DNA of 64,000 nucleotides from Shewanella aestuarii (GTDB lineage Bacteria > Pseudomonadota > Gammaproteobacteria > Enterobacterales > Shewanellaceae): assembly GCF_014647215.1 (NCBI RefSeq), contig NZ_BMOT01000001.1, positions 124,001-188,000 on the forward strand. Direction: 5' to 3'. The position numbers and the translations under genes are program-made. Positions within the stretch are counted from its first letter, which is position 1; each line of letters opens with the position of its first letter. The notes below the pieces were generated by a model that did no database searches, was not told the DNA's origin, and saw only the letters and a list, made by a program, of their open reading frames with translations. Shown in pieces: positions 46,113 through 55,826 of this stretch.

Positions 46113-48794
46113 ATGCGAACAATCTTAACGCCAAACTATGCCGATTTAGGTGATTTGTTTTCGAAATCATTAACTGCGACCCGCGTTGCTGCAGTGGTTT
46201 CAGCGGCATTATTTTTGGGGCTGTCAGCATGTGGTCAACAGACAGAAAGTCACCAAGCCATGCTCGATGATCACGCGGGCGCACAGCCTTCAGTGGCGGG
46301 GAAAGTTAATCAAGAGGCCACAGTAAAAACGGCTAAAGATATTAGCATTTGGCCGCAACAGGCTCCGGCGATTAATGTTAATCCTGAGTTAGAACAGAAA
46401 ATTGCTACATTACTTGCCACTATGACATTAGAGCAAAAAGTGGCACAGATGATCCAACCTGAAATACGTGATATTACAGTTGAAGATATGCGTAAATACG
46501 GTTTTGGCTCATACCTAAATGGCGGTGGTGCGTATCCTAATAATGATAAACATGCCACTCCAGCAGATTGGATAGCCTTGGCTGAGCGTTTTTATCAGGC
46601 TTCAATTGATGATTCGCTAGATGGCAGTTCAATACCCACAATGTGGGGGACCGATGCGGTTCATGGTCATAACAATGTCATTGGTGCGACGTTATTCCCT
46701 CACAACATTGGTTTAGGTGCTGCCGACAATCCGAAACTGATTGAACAAATTGCCGCTATTACAGCAAAAGAAGTGATGGTAACTGGTATTGACTGGGTAT
46801 TTGCGCCAACGGTTGCTGTGGTGCGAGATGATCGTTGGGGCCGAACCTATGAAGGCTATTCTGAAGACCCTCGCATTGTAAGAGACTACTCTTTTGCAAT
46901 CGTTGAAGGTTTGCAAGGTGCCGTAGGGCGTGATTTTTTAACTGATCAACATGTGTTATCAACGGTAAAACATTTTCTTGGTGATGGCGGGACTGAAAAG
47001 GGCGTAGATCAAGGCAATAACATTGCTAGCGAACAGGACCTTTATGCCATTCACGCACAAGGTTATGTTGGCGGGTTATCTGCAGGCGCGCAATCTGTTA
47101 TGGCGTCATTTAATAGCTGGAATGGTGAAAAAATACATGGGAATAAGTATTTGCTTACCGATGTATTAAAAGGCCGCTTTGGGTTTGATGGCTTTGTTGT
47201 CGGTGACTGGAATGGTCATGGGCAAGTTGATGGCTGTACTAATGAATCATGCGCACAAGCGGTTAATGCGGGTTTAGATATATTTATGGTGCCTACAGCA
47301 GCTTGGAAGCCTTTATATCAGAATACTATTGAGCAGGTTAAGCGTGGTGAGATTGCATTATCAAGAATCGATGACGCTGTGAGTCGTATTTTACGGGTAA
47401 AGTTTCGTGCAGGATTATTTGATAAACCCAGTCCTGCTAAACGTCCTCTATCTGGTAAGACTGAACTTATCGGTCAACAAAGCCATCGTGAAGTCGCAAG
47501 ACAAGCCGTACGTGAGTCGTTAGTGTTACTTAAAAACAACCAAAGTCTATTGCCATTGTCACCTAAATTGAATGTATTAGTGGCCGGTGATGCTGCGGAT
47601 AATATTGGTAAGCAATCAGGCGGTTGGACCATTACCTGGCAAGGGACTGATAATCAAAATAGTGATTTTCCAGGCGCAAGTTCAATCTTTGCTGGGATTA
47701 AAACCACAGTTGATCACGCTGGTGGCATTGCCACATTGAGCGTCAATGGTGATTTTGATGTTGCTAACAAACCTGATGTGGCAATAGTGGTCTTTGGGGA
47801 AGAGCCTTATGCCGAGGGAAATGGCGATATTGATAATTTAGAGTATCAACGTGGTGATAAACGAGACCTTGCCTTACTTAAAAAGCTAGCCTCGCAGGGT
47901 ATTCCTGTGGTGTCTGTATTTATAAGCGGTCGCCCTATGTGGGTAAATGCCGAATTTAATCAATCTGATGCATTTGTTGCAGCATGGCTGCCAGGTTCTG
48001 AAGGTAATGGCGTCGCGGATGTATTATTTACTAATGCCGAGGGGAAAGTGCAGTACGATTTTAAGGGTAAACTCTCTTTCTCTTGGCCTGCCACACCTCA
48101 GCAAACGACAGTAAATCGCCCTTTAGATGATGGCAATCATCTTGCTCTAAATGCGTATTCACCTTTATTGCCTTATGGCTACGGTTTAGGTTACCAATCA
48201 AATATCTCTGAGCATATTAGCTTAGAGGGGTTATCTGAAGACAATTTGTCATCGACTCAAACACTAGAAGATTTAGCTTTATTTGAACGAGCTGTTAAAT
48301 CGCCATGGTCAATGTTCATTGCGACAGCGACTGAACGAGAGGGTTTATCCAGTAGTGTTGCAAGCAATAGTGCGTTAACTATCCGCACTATGGATAGAGT
48401 AGTTCAAGAAGATGCGCGTTTAGTTAAATTCAATGGTACAGAGCTTGGCACTGTTGGCTTACTCAGTAATTTTCCAAGAGATTTTCGAGCTTTTAGTGAT
48501 ACAGAGGCTGCTTTGTCATTGAGCATTAAAGTGGATAATGACTTAACACTTCCCTTATGGCTTGGCATGGGCTGCGAAGGCGAATGTCGTCCGAAGTTCG
48601 ATATTGCTGGATTGGTTAAACCCGGTGAGTGGCAAAATATCAGTGTGTCATTAAGTTGTTTTAATCAAGATGCTATGGATTTCAGTAAAATCGTGTCGCC
48701 ATTTTACATAGCGACTAGCGCAAAAGTGCAATTGAGCTTCAGCGATGTCGTGATCCAAGCGCACCATCAAAACAACACCGTGCAATGTGATTAA
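46113..48794 (+). CDS. GH3 exo-beta-glucosidase lipoprotein (ExoP-like)
   Basis: An 893-residue protein with a lipoprotein signal (lipobox GLSACGQQ), GH3 N- and C-terminal domains and an extra C-terminal jelly-roll-like domain (about 745-890). The nucleophile is the aspartate in FVVGDWNGH (residue 365). The layout resembles the marine exo-1,3/1,4-beta-glucanase ExoP group. It should trim beta-glucan oligosaccharides while anchored to a membrane. The ATG at 46113 has AGGGG seven bases upstream; an in-frame TTG at 46062 lies inside the symporter gene. The C-terminal domain is similar in pattern to the last two modules of the GH16 protein. Confidence 0.93.
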   Translation: MRTILTPNYADLGDLFSKSLTATRVAAVVSAALFLGLSACGQQTESHQAMLDDHAGAQPSVAGKVNQEATVKTAKDISIWPQQAPAINVNPELEQKIATLLATMTLEQKVAQMIQPEIRDITVEDMRKYGFGSYLNGGGAYPNNDKHATPADWIALAERFYQASIDDSLDGSSIPTMWGTDAVHGHNNVIGATLFPHNIGLGAADNPKLIEQIAAITAKEVMVTGIDWVFAPTVAVVRDDRWGRTYEGYSEDPRIVRDYSFAIVEGLQGAVGRDFLTDQHVLSTVKHFLGDGGTEKGVDQGNNIASEQDLYAIHAQGYVGGLSAGAQSVMASFNSWNGEKIHGNKYLLTDVLKGRFGFDGFVVGDWNGHGQVDGCTNESCAQAVNAGLDIFMVPTAAWKPLYQNTIEQVKRGEIALSRIDDAVSRILRVKFRAGLFDKPSPAKRPLSGKTELIGQQSHREVARQAVRESLVLLKNNQSLLPLSPKLNVLVAGDAADNIGKQSGGWTITWQGTDNQNSDFPGASSIFAGIKTTVDHAGGIATLSVNGDFDVANKPDVAIVVFGEEPYAEGNGDIDNLEYQRGDKRDLALLKKLASQGIPVVSVFISGRPMWVNAEFNQSDAFVAAWLPGSEGNGVADVLFTNAEGKVQYDFKGKLSFSWPATPQQTTVNRPLDDGNHLALNAYSPLLPYGYGLGYQSNISEHISLEGLSEDNLSSTQTLEDLALFERAVKSPWSMFIATATEREGLSSSVASNSALTIRTMDRVVQEDARLVKFNGTELGTVGLLSNFPRDFRAFSDTEAALSLSIKVDNDLTLPLWLGMGCEGECRPKFDIAGLVKPGEWQNISVSLSCFNQDAMDFSKIVSPFYIATSAKVQLSFSDVVIQAHHQNNTVQCD

Positions 48795-48848
48795 TTTAAC
48801 AACAAACATACGGTGTAATTAACCCCAACATTCTTAAATTTTTACCCA

Positions 48849-48882
48849 GGCTAAGCTTTCCTTATAAAAGGAAAGCTTAGCC
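48849..48882. terminator. Perfect 15-bp hairpin between GH3 and GH16 genes
   Basis: GGCTAAGCTTTCCTT and AAGGAAAGCTTAGCC pair fully across a four-base loop. No T-run follows, so it may stabilise mRNA ends or set relative expression instead of ending transcription. Confidence 0.7.
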
Positions 48883-48980
48883 AAACTCAATCAAAATATG
48901 TGCTGAGTAAGCTGTTGATGAACCAATTAGTTGTGGTTTGTTATCTACAATGCGCGATGTTCATCAATTTAGGAGCAATA

Positions 48981-51062
48981 ATGAAGCATATTAAGTCCCG
49001 CAATAAATTAGCTTTAAATTTTTCTAGCCTTGCACTATCTGGTTTATTTTTGATTGGCTGTGGTTCAGACAGTACCAGTGTTGTCGACACGCCTGAGGTG
49101 GTGCCTCCTGCACCGACAGGTTGGCAAATGGTATGGCAAGACGAATTTGATGGCACTAGTGTTGATAGCACCAAATGGAGTTTCGCGGTTGACTGTTATG
49201 GTGGCGGTAATGATGAAGCTCAGTGTTATACCGACCGAGCAGAAAACGCTTCAGTTGCCGATGGTCTACTTACCATCACAGCCCATAAAGAAACCTTCTC
49301 TGGGCCAGCGGTTAATGATGCAGATCCTAATTATTCATCGCAAGACACCTCGAAAACACTCAACTATACCTCTGCGAGACTTTTGTCTAAAAACAAAGGC
49401 GATTGGAAATACGGTCGTTTTGAAATTCGCGCTAAGTTGCCCCAAGGCCAAGGTACATGGCCTGCTATTTGGATGTTACCTACAGATGTGGTTTATGGCC
49501 CTTGGGCTGGCTCAGGTGAAATCGACATTATGGAGGCAGTTAATTTAAAAACAGTGACAAATAACCAGGCACCAGAATCAGCAGTACATGGCACATTACA
49601 CTTTGGTAAGTCATGGCCAAACAACGTCTATAGTGGCCAGGATTACCATTTAGCCAACGAGCAAAATCCCGCCGATGATTTTCATGTTTATACATTAGAG
49701 TGGCAGGAAGATGAAATTCGTTGGTATGTTGATGATGTACATTATGCAACCCAAAGATCATCTGGCTGGTATAGCCAATACATTGATGATAATGGTGATT
49801 TGGTCAATGCACCTGGTGATGCGCCTTTTAATCAGCCGTTTCATATGCTGTTGAATCTTGCTGTTGGTGGTTCATGGGCAGCTAATGTGAATAACAAAGG
49901 TATTGATGACAGCGTGTTTCCGCAATCAATGTTAATTGATTACGTACGAGTTTATGAATGTGCAGATTCACCTAACACTGGTGAAGGTTGTGCAACCATT
50001 GGTGAGGACGCAATTGTAGTACCTGGTCATCAAGCCCCAGAAATTTTAATCCCAAGCAATGAATTTGGCGAAGGTCCTATTTTTAATTTGTTTAGCTTTG
50101 GCGATGCCTCTGCTCTGGCAACAGGATTATCTTTTGGCAGTTATAACCCAGATGGTGCCATTTCTCATACGGTTGTTACTGATGAGGTGCGTGGTGAAGT
50201 CCTTGAGATTACCAAAACGGGCGCGACGGGTAACCTATTTTTTGAATACCCACCGCGTGCTAATTTAGCTCACTGGCAAGCTTTAGGTGAGTTAGTTTTT
50301 GATATTAATATTGTTTCTATTACTGATGGCACCGAGTTGTTGGTCAAGGTGGACAGCGGTTGGCCTAATGTGGGAGATACCGCGATTACATTACCCACTA
50401 ACCTGAACCTATGGCAGGAAGTGCGAGTACCTTTGGCGAGTTTAGTTACAAATGGTAATCGCTTCTCACCAGGAAGTACGGTTAACTTGGCTGACGTAGT
50501 CAACCCATTTGTGATTGAGCCGACAGGTCCTGTGGTGCTTAAACTAGATAATATTCGTTACCAATATCAAGTTGCAGAGCAAGCCGATTTAATCGTTTAC
50601 GATGACAAAGCGATAGCCCCTTATGCTTTTGGTTTATTTGCGGCATCGGGTCAGTTACTTGAAGATCAAGTTGATGTTGGTGGTGAACATAAAATGGTCA
50701 CTCAGCTGACTTTTAACACCAACGAAGCCGTCGGCTTTTACCAAAGCACGGGTTCGGTAATGGATTTTAGCGGTTTTAGCACCTTGTCATTCGATTTGAA
50801 TGTGGTGGCTGACCCACGTGATGTGCGCAGCATGAAGATTAAAATGGATTGCCAAACCCCCTGCAGCTCAGGTGATTTTGATATTAGCGCGCCAGAACTG
50901 GGTATTTGGACGCATTATGATATTGCATTAACAGATTTGGTTGCTAATACCGGGTCAACATTAGATTTAACCAAAGTAGATACGCCGATTGTTATTTTCC
51001 CTAAATGGGGCGATCAGCAAGGTGTGGTATTGCAAATTGACAACATTAAATTGATGAAATAA
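48981..51062 (+). CDS. GH16 endo-beta-1,3-glucanase (laminarinase-type) lipoprotein with two C-terminal modules
   Basis: A 693-residue protein: lipoprotein signal (lipobox LIGCGSDS), GH16 catalytic domain (about 50-325) with the ExDxxE site as GEIDIMEAV (E180, D182, E185), and two related beta-sandwich modules (about 355-525 and 530-693). Tryptophan-rich parts such as GTWPAIWMLP and FHVYTLEWQEDEIRWYVD are typical of laminarinases. It should cut beta-1,3-glucan at the cell surface or outside, feeding the TonB receptor. The ATG at 48981 has AGGAG five bases upstream; an in-frame ATG further upstream at 48918 lacks one. The C-terminal modules may bind carbohydrate (inference). Confidence 0.93.
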   Translation: MKHIKSRNKLALNFSSLALSGLFLIGCGSDSTSVVDTPEVVPPAPTGWQMVWQDEFDGTSVDSTKWSFAVDCYGGGNDEAQCYTDRAENASVADGLLTITAHKETFSGPAVNDADPNYSSQDTSKTLNYTSARLLSKNKGDWKYGRFEIRAKLPQGQGTWPAIWMLPTDVVYGPWAGSGEIDIMEAVNLKTVTNNQAPESAVHGTLHFGKSWPNNVYSGQDYHLANEQNPADDFHVYTLEWQEDEIRWYVDDVHYATQRSSGWYSQYIDDNGDLVNAPGDAPFNQPFHMLLNLAVGGSWAANVNNKGIDDSVFPQSMLIDYVRVYECADSPNTGEGCATIGEDAIVVPGHQAPEILIPSNEFGEGPIFNLFSFGDASALATGLSFGSYNPDGAISHTVVTDEVRGEVLEITKTGATGNLFFEYPPRANLAHWQALGELVFDINIVSITDGTELLVKVDSGWPNVGDTAITLPTNLNLWQEVRVPLASLVTNGNRFSPGSTVNLADVVNPFVIEPTGPVVLKLDNIRYQYQVAEQADLIVYDDKAIAPYAFGLFAASGQLLEDQVDVGGEHKMVTQLTFNTNEAVGFYQSTGSVMDFSGFSTLSFDLNVVADPRDVRSMKIKMDCQTPCSSGDFDISAPELGIWTHYDIALTDLVANTGSTLDLTKVDTPIVIFPKWGDQQGVVLQIDNIKLMK

Positions 51063-51340
51063 TGATGACTTAAACATTGAATCCAGTGTGTCGGAGTGCA
51101 TTATTTATGTTGAATACGAATGCAGGATGCACTGTTTTCTTTGCCAGTTTGAATGGTTAGCTTAGTATCTCTTTTACTGATGTTAATCCAATGTATTCAT
51201 TTGAAATAGGCTGCATAAACAGCGTTTTTAGTTGTTTTCGATTGAAGTGCAATCAAATAGTTATAAATCAATAGCATTAACAGTGGCATAATATTGATTA
51301 AGATTTTCCATTTTATCGATGTTTTTGCTAAGGATTTAAT

Positions 51341-52141
51341 TTGTCTATTTTTGAATTTTCTCAAGCTGAATTACAGCAAATAGTCACTATCGCCAGACAG
51401 GCTGGTGATGCCATTATGACCGTTTATGCGCAAACAGATTTGCAGGTTGAGGTTAAACAGGACGACAGTCCCGTAACGGCGGCAGATATAGCTAGTCATA
51501 ATGTGATTGTTGAAGGCTTAGCCAGAGACTTTTCAAATATCGCTATTATGAGCGAAGAAGATGCCAATATTGATTGGGCAACACGAAAAAACTGGCAAAC
51601 CTACTGGCTTATTGATCCATTAGATGGCACCAAAGAGTTTATAAAACGTAATGGTGAATTTACCGTTAATATTGCATTAATTCATCAAGGTAAAGCCATA
51701 GCTGGCGTAGTTTACGCGCCCGTTTTAGATAAATGTTATTACGGTGTTTTAGGTCAAGGCGCTTGGCTAGAACATCAAGGGCAAGTCGTGAAGTTAGATA
51801 TTACTCAGCGTAGCATCCAACCAATTCCAGTTGTGGTGGGAAGCCGTTCACATATAAGTCCCGATGTGGCTGAATATTTACACTCTGTCGGTGAGCATCA
51901 AATGCTCAGTGTCGGCAGTTCATTAAAGTTTTGTATGGTGGCAGAAGGTCTGGCTGATGTATATCCAAGACTCGGTTTAACCAGCGAATGGGATACTGCC
52001 GCAGCTCAAGCCGTTTTAGAGGCCGCTGGTGGTTTGGTCGTTGAATATCCTTTGTTAACGCCATTGCAGTACAACCAAAAAGAAAACATTTTAAACCCGT
52101 ATTTTATTGCAGCTTCTGCGGCATGGTTTGAGCGTAAGTAG
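51341..52141 (+). CDS. cysQ: 3'(2'),5'-bisphosphate nucleotidase CysQ-like
   Basis: A 266-residue enzyme of the inositol monophosphatase superfamily. The metal-binding motifs EEDA, DPLDGTKEF and EWDTAAAQAVLEAAGG are in place. By family it dephosphorylates PAP and PAPS-type nucleotides made during sulfate assimilation. It appears to start at TTG (51341), six bases after AAGGA; no ATG occurs until about residue 26, inside the conserved fold. It is not obviously part of the glucan locus, although it is on the same strand. Confidence 0.88.
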   Translation: MSIFEFSQAELQQIVTIARQAGDAIMTVYAQTDLQVEVKQDDSPVTAADIASHNVIVEGLARDFSNIAIMSEEDANIDWATRKNWQTYWLIDPLDGTKEFIKRNGEFTVNIALIHQGKAIAGVVYAPVLDKCYYGVLGQGAWLEHQGQVVKLDITQRSIQPIPVVVGSRSHISPDVAEYLHSVGEHQMLSVGSSLKFCMVAEGLADVYPRLGLTSEWDTAAAQAVLEAAGGLVVEYPLLTPLQYNQKENILNPYFIAASAAWFERK

Positions 52142-52201
52142 CCTAGTTGTTTGCCTTAATGAATATCGGAACTCATTAATAATCAAATGGAGAGACAAGT
52201 T

Positions 52202-53098
52202 ATGATGCGTATGGGCGTCGATCTTGGTGGGACTAAAATTGAATTAGTGGCATTGGCCGATAACGGTGATGAACTATTTCGTAAACGTATTCCTACCCCA
52301 CGAAATTATCCAGAGACGCTTGATGCCATTATAGGTCTGGTAAACGAGGCTGAAGCAAATTTAGGTGAAACGGGCTCTGTGGGTGTTGGGATCCCAGGTG
52401 TGATTTCGCCTTTCACTGGATTAGTGAAAAACTCCAATTCAACTTGGATTAACGGTCATCCTCTAGATAAAGATTTAGGTTCACGCTTAAACCGTGAAGT
52501 ACGCGTAGCCAATGATGCTAACTGTTTTGCTGTGTCTGAAGCAGTCGATGGTGCCGCAGCAGGTAAAGGTGTTGTGTTTGGTGGCATTATTGGTACTGGT
52601 TGTGGTGCAGGTATTGCGATTAATGGTCGTGTGCACCAAGGCGGTAACGGTATTGGCGGTGAATGGGGTCATAACCCATTGCCCTGGATGACAGCAGAAG
52701 AGCATAATTCTACTGACTGCTTCTGCGGTAATAAAGATTGTATCGAAACCTTTATTTCTGGAACGGGCTTTGTGCGGGATTTTCGCGCCGCAGGCGGAGA
52801 AGCCACTAGCGGTATTCAAATCGCCCAAATGATGGCCGATGGTGACGAGTTTGCCAAACAAGCATTCGATCGTTTCATTGACCGTTTAGCAAGGTCTTTG
52901 GCACACGTTATTAATATGATGGACCCCGACATGATTGTCTTGGGAGGCGGTGTTTCTAACATAGATGCCATTTATACCGAGCTGCCAAAAGTCTTACCTC
53001 AATATGTAGTTGGCCGAGAGTGCCGCACTCCAGTGGTTAAAAACCTTTTTGGGGCATCATCAGGTGTTCGTGGCGCAGCGTGGTTATGGGGTAAATAG
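52202..53098 (+). CDS. ROK-family sugar kinase (fructokinase/glucokinase type)
   Basis: A 298-residue kinase with ATP motif [10 protein letters not shown], the ROK zinc-binding block ([25 protein letters not shown]) and [10 protein letters not shown]. It should phosphorylate a hexose in the cytoplasm; next to a glucan locus glucose is likely, but closest-looking relatives include fructokinase/mannokinase Mak. GGAGAG precedes the ATG at 52202; an earlier ATG at 52187 overlaps that ribosome-binding site, so it is probably not used. A terminator follows. Confidence 0.92.
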   Translation: MMRMGVDLGGTKIELVALADNGDELFRKRIPTPRNYPETLDAIIGLVNEAEANLGETGSVGVGIPGVISPFTGLVKNSNSTWINGHPLDKDLGSRLNREVRVANDANCFAVSEAVDGAAAGKGVVFGGIIGTGCGAGIAINGRVHQGGNGIGGEWGHNPLPWMTAEEHNSTDCFCGNKDCIETFISGTGFVRDFRAAGGEATSGIQIAQMMADGDEFAKQAFDRFIDRLARSLAHVINMMDPDMIVLGGGVSNIDAIYTELPKVLPQYVVGRECRTPVVKNLFGASSGVRGAAWLWGK

Positions 53099-53116
53099 CG
53101 CTAATTATACCTTAAC

Positions 53117-53145
53117 ATGCCATTGATATTATCAATGGCATTTTT
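53117..53145 (+). terminator. Rho-independent terminator after the ROK kinase
   Basis: ATGCCATTGAT and ATCAATGGCAT form an 11-bp stem with a three-base loop and T-run. Confidence 0.93.
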
Positions 53146-53226
53146 GTTTGCGATTCCCAAAATGGTTTCGCTAAATGTCGACCAAATCGTTACACTATTG
53201 TGATTGCTGTCAATTGGATAAGTTTG

Positions 53227-54036
53227 ATGTTCTGGGTTAAAAAAATCGTATCGCAACTGTTTATGCCCATTCCGCTAACGGTATTGCTGATGATCATCGC
53301 GGCTGCACTTTGGCGCGGTTCAGCATTAAAACGTACATCTTTTGCAGGGTTGTGCTTGGTTGGTGGGATTATTTTACTGGGTAGTTTAAGTCAAACTAAC
53401 ATCAGCTATCTATTAACAGACTCGTTAGAATCTCAATATAAGGCTAACTCAGCGCCTTTTACTCATCAATCTGCTTGCTGGGTAATGGTGCTTGGCTCAG
53501 GTCATAGTGAAAAAGCTAATTTGACTGCGGTGCAACAATTATCCTCTGTGGCATTAGGTCGATTAATCGAAGGGATACGTCAATTATCACTTGGACAAGA
53601 TTGCCAACTGGTGGTCAGCGGTTGGAATGGTGGTTATATGCAAACGGCCCATGCCAATGTCATGAAGCAGGCTGCCATTGAGCTAGGGGTTAATCCGGAT
53701 AAAATAACGACTTTCCCCGATGCCAAAGATACCATAGAAGAAGCGATGTTTTTATACCCGTTAGTCGGGCAGCATCCTTTTCGATTAGTCACATCCGCAA
53801 CCCATATGCCACGTGCTATGATGATTTTTAATTCATTAGGTATGCAGGCAGAAGCTGCCCCAGGTGATTTTATTGCTAATAAAGATTTATGGTGGCGACT
53901 TGATGCGGATAATTTGCTTAATTCCCAGAGAAGTATTCATGAATACCTAGGTATGCTGTGGATTAAGTTTAAAGGGGTTTCAGCGGATCAAATGGTAAAT
54001 CAAGTTTCAATGCCTAGGGCTAATGTCAATGAGTAG
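53227..54036 (+). CDS. elyC: ElyC-like envelope protein (DUF218/SanA family)
   Basis: A 269-residue protein with two N-terminal hydrophobic helices (about 12-28 and 37-55) and a DUF218 domain (VMVLGSGHSEKANL, DAKDTIEEAM, RLVTSATHMPRAMMIF). The N-terminus FWVKKIVSQLFMPIPL and length match ElyC, which affects peptidoglycan and lipid-carrier metabolism in E. coli. The ATG at 53227 has GGA eight bases upstream; an in-frame GTG at 53200 is less likely. Its end overlaps the DUF2982 gene by 14 bases. Confidence 0.85.
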   Translation: MFWVKKIVSQLFMPIPLTVLLMIIAAALWRGSALKRTSFAGLCLVGGIILLGSLSQTNISYLLTDSLESQYKANSAPFTHQSACWVMVLGSGHSEKANLTAVQQLSSVALGRLIEGIRQLSLGQDCQLVVSGWNGGYMQTAHANVMKQAAIELGVNPDKITTFPDAKDTIEEAMFLYPLVGQHPFRLVTSATHMPRAMMIFNSLGMQAEAAPGDFIANKDLWWRLDADNLLNSQRSIHEYLGMLWIKFKGVSADQMVNQVSMPRANVNE

Positions 54037-54703
54037 CATGCTAACAATTCATCCACAAACGAAGCGTAATGGCTTAACTTTAGCTGTTGCAGGGGCAGTG
54101 GGGTTATTACTGAGCTTGGTTTTATTTATAAAGCTAAGCCATTTATTTGCACTTTCTTTGGTCATTTTTGGCCTGTCGATTGTAGGCCTTTTGTTAGGTA
54201 TAGCTAAGTTAAATGAGCCCGCAGTGAGTCTTGAATTGACTCAGACTGGATTGACGTATTTTCACCGTCGAGGGCAATTCACTATAGGCTGGGATAATAT
54301 TCAACGACTTGATAACGCACGTGTTACTCAAAATATGGAATTAATTGAATTACCTTATTTAGGGGTAAAGGTGAAAAAAATGAACCCTGTATTAGATTCT
54401 ATTTCTCCTCGACTCGCCACAGGTTTGTTAACAGAACAACGGCCACTATTGATGACCGCGGCAACACACGATGAAGACTTACAAAGTTTAGAACGTTACA
54501 TTGGTGCAGAGTTTAATCCCTTCGTAAGCCATGGCGAGCGTTATCGCGGTGTATTGGCAATGTTTGGGCGCCGCAGTGAAACCTTAGCGGAGAATTTGGG
54601 CTATCATTTGTACATTTCACACGATGCCCTTGACCGAGACCCAAAACAAATGGTGAGCTTGTTACGCGAGTGGCAACAACAGGCAACAATCAATAACACT
54701 TAA
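54023..54703 (+). CDS. DUF2982 family membrane protein
   Basis: A 226-residue protein with two adjacent hydrophobic helices (about 18-60) and a soluble domain (GLTYFHRRGQFTIGWDNIQR, LNPF-type motif EFNPFVSHGERYRGVLAMF). I assign it to DUF2982, a family of Alteromonadales and Vibrio; function unknown. It overlaps the elyC gene, so co-translation is likely. The start could be 54023 or the ATG two codons later. Confidence 0.8.
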   Translation: MSMSSMLTIHPQTKRNGLTLAVAGAVGLLLSLVLFIKLSHLFALSLVIFGLSIVGLLLGIAKLNEPAVSLELTQTGLTYFHRRGQFTIGWDNIQRLDNARVTQNMELIELPYLGVKVKKMNPVLDSISPRLATGLLTEQRPLLMTAATHDEDLQSLERYIGAEFNPFVSHGERYRGVLAMFGRRSETLAENLGYHLYISHDALDRDPKQMVSLLREWQQQATINNT

Positions 54704-54903
54704 GATATTTGCTTGCTTAACACGATTAAATCGCGGATGTAATTGCTGCGATGGCGATGGCGATGGAGTGACTTAGATATTTTCAAAATGAATCGATTCA
54801 ATCAGCAAACTGCCACTTGCCTTTAGGTTCTTCAACTCATTTGATGTTTCTTTAGTGGCTTATATTTTATGGGTTTTCTTTTATGGACTGAGTTTAAGGG
54901 GAG

Positions 54904-55329
54904 ATGATGAAAACCAGTGAAATGTTGCTAGGTGGGTGTTTATGCGGTGCAATTCGTTACCAAACACAGGCGGCGCCTTTTGATGCAGATTACTGCCATT
55001 GTCGTCAATGTCAATTATCATCGGGTGCAGTGATGATGGTGTGGATGGATTTTAAGCGTCAGCAGGTGAAATGGTTAAACGGTCACGTAACTGAATTTGC
55101 TTCATCAGATAAAATTCGCCGAGGCTTTTGTCAGCAATGTGGTTGCAGTGTAAGTTATCGACATTTGGATTATCCTGACTATCTGACGCTTTCTGTTGCC
55201 ACTTTAGATAATCCCAACCTAGTGGCACCTAAGTATCATATTTTCACTGACAATCAAGTCAGTTGGTTAACTCTTGAAGATAACTGTCAGCGCTATCCTC
55301 AATCGAGATCGTCACCTATCGTGGCGTAA
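54904..55329 (+). CDS. GFA (glutathione-dependent formaldehyde-activating-like) family protein
   Basis: A 141-residue protein with the GFA zinc-site cysteines: GGCLCGAIRY, CHCRQCQLSSG and FCQQCGCSVSYR. Members bind zinc; most have no proven formaldehyde role. The start is ATG at 54904 or the next codon, after AAGGGGAG. No partner gene is evident. Confidence 0.87.
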   Translation: MMKTSEMLLGGCLCGAIRYQTQAAPFDADYCHCRQCQLSSGAVMMVWMDFKRQQVKWLNGHVTEFASSDKIRRGFCQQCGCSVSYRHLDYPDYLTLSVATLDNPNLVAPKYHIFTDNQVSWLTLEDNCQRYPQSRSSPIVA

Positions 55330-55355
55330 AGGTAAGGGTAATTAAGTCATCAAGC

Positions 55356-55706
55356 CTAGGCAATATTTAACTTAGCATCACGATGACGTTGACCTAAAAA
55401 CTGGCCGCCATCAATGACTTCTAATTTTTCACTGTAGGCATCGCCTTCAAACAATCCTGTTGAAGAGATATGTAATTTTTGGCATTGCACCGTACCTTTG
55501 ACTAAGCCGGTAATGCTAATATCCTGACACTGAATATCTCCGTTTACTTCGCCGCCCGCTTCTACCACTACGTTGCCTTTTGTCGAGATGTCCCCAAGTA
55601 ATTTGCCGCTGATCATCACATCACCGTTAAAATGGAAATCACCCGTTAATTCACAGCCTTGAGCAATAAAACTGAGTTGTGGAATGTCTTTTTTTTGAGT
55701 AAACAT
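55356..55706 (-). CDS. Bactofilin (polymer-forming cytoskeletal protein)
   Basis: A 116-residue protein with the short hydrophobic-glycine beta-helix repeats of bactofilins (GELTGDFHFNGDV-like pattern, VEAGGEVNGDIQC, GLVKGTVQC). It lacks transmembrane segments and should polymerise in the cytoplasm or on the membrane; roles in other bacteria include cell shape and envelope organisation. It is a single gene on the minus strand, convergent with the GFA gene. Confidence 0.9.
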   Translation of the reverse strand: MFTQKKDIPQLSFIAQGCELTGDFHFNGDVMISGKLLGDISTKGNVVVEAGGEVNGDIQCQDISITGLVKGTVQCQKLHISSTGLFEGDAYSEKLEVIDGGQFLGQRHRDAKLNIA

Positions 55707-55826
55707 GTTAACGCTCTTATTATTATTTGTGTGTTATCAGGTTTGATATTGGTATTGATTTAGTATCCTCATTTTGACAGACATGTAAATCAAAAACACA
55801 TCTAAACTATCTTGAGGATGTTTTTG

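Noticed and set aside
54744..54765. Short GATGGC triplication before the GFA gene
   Set aside because: Only three short units; too small to mean anything.
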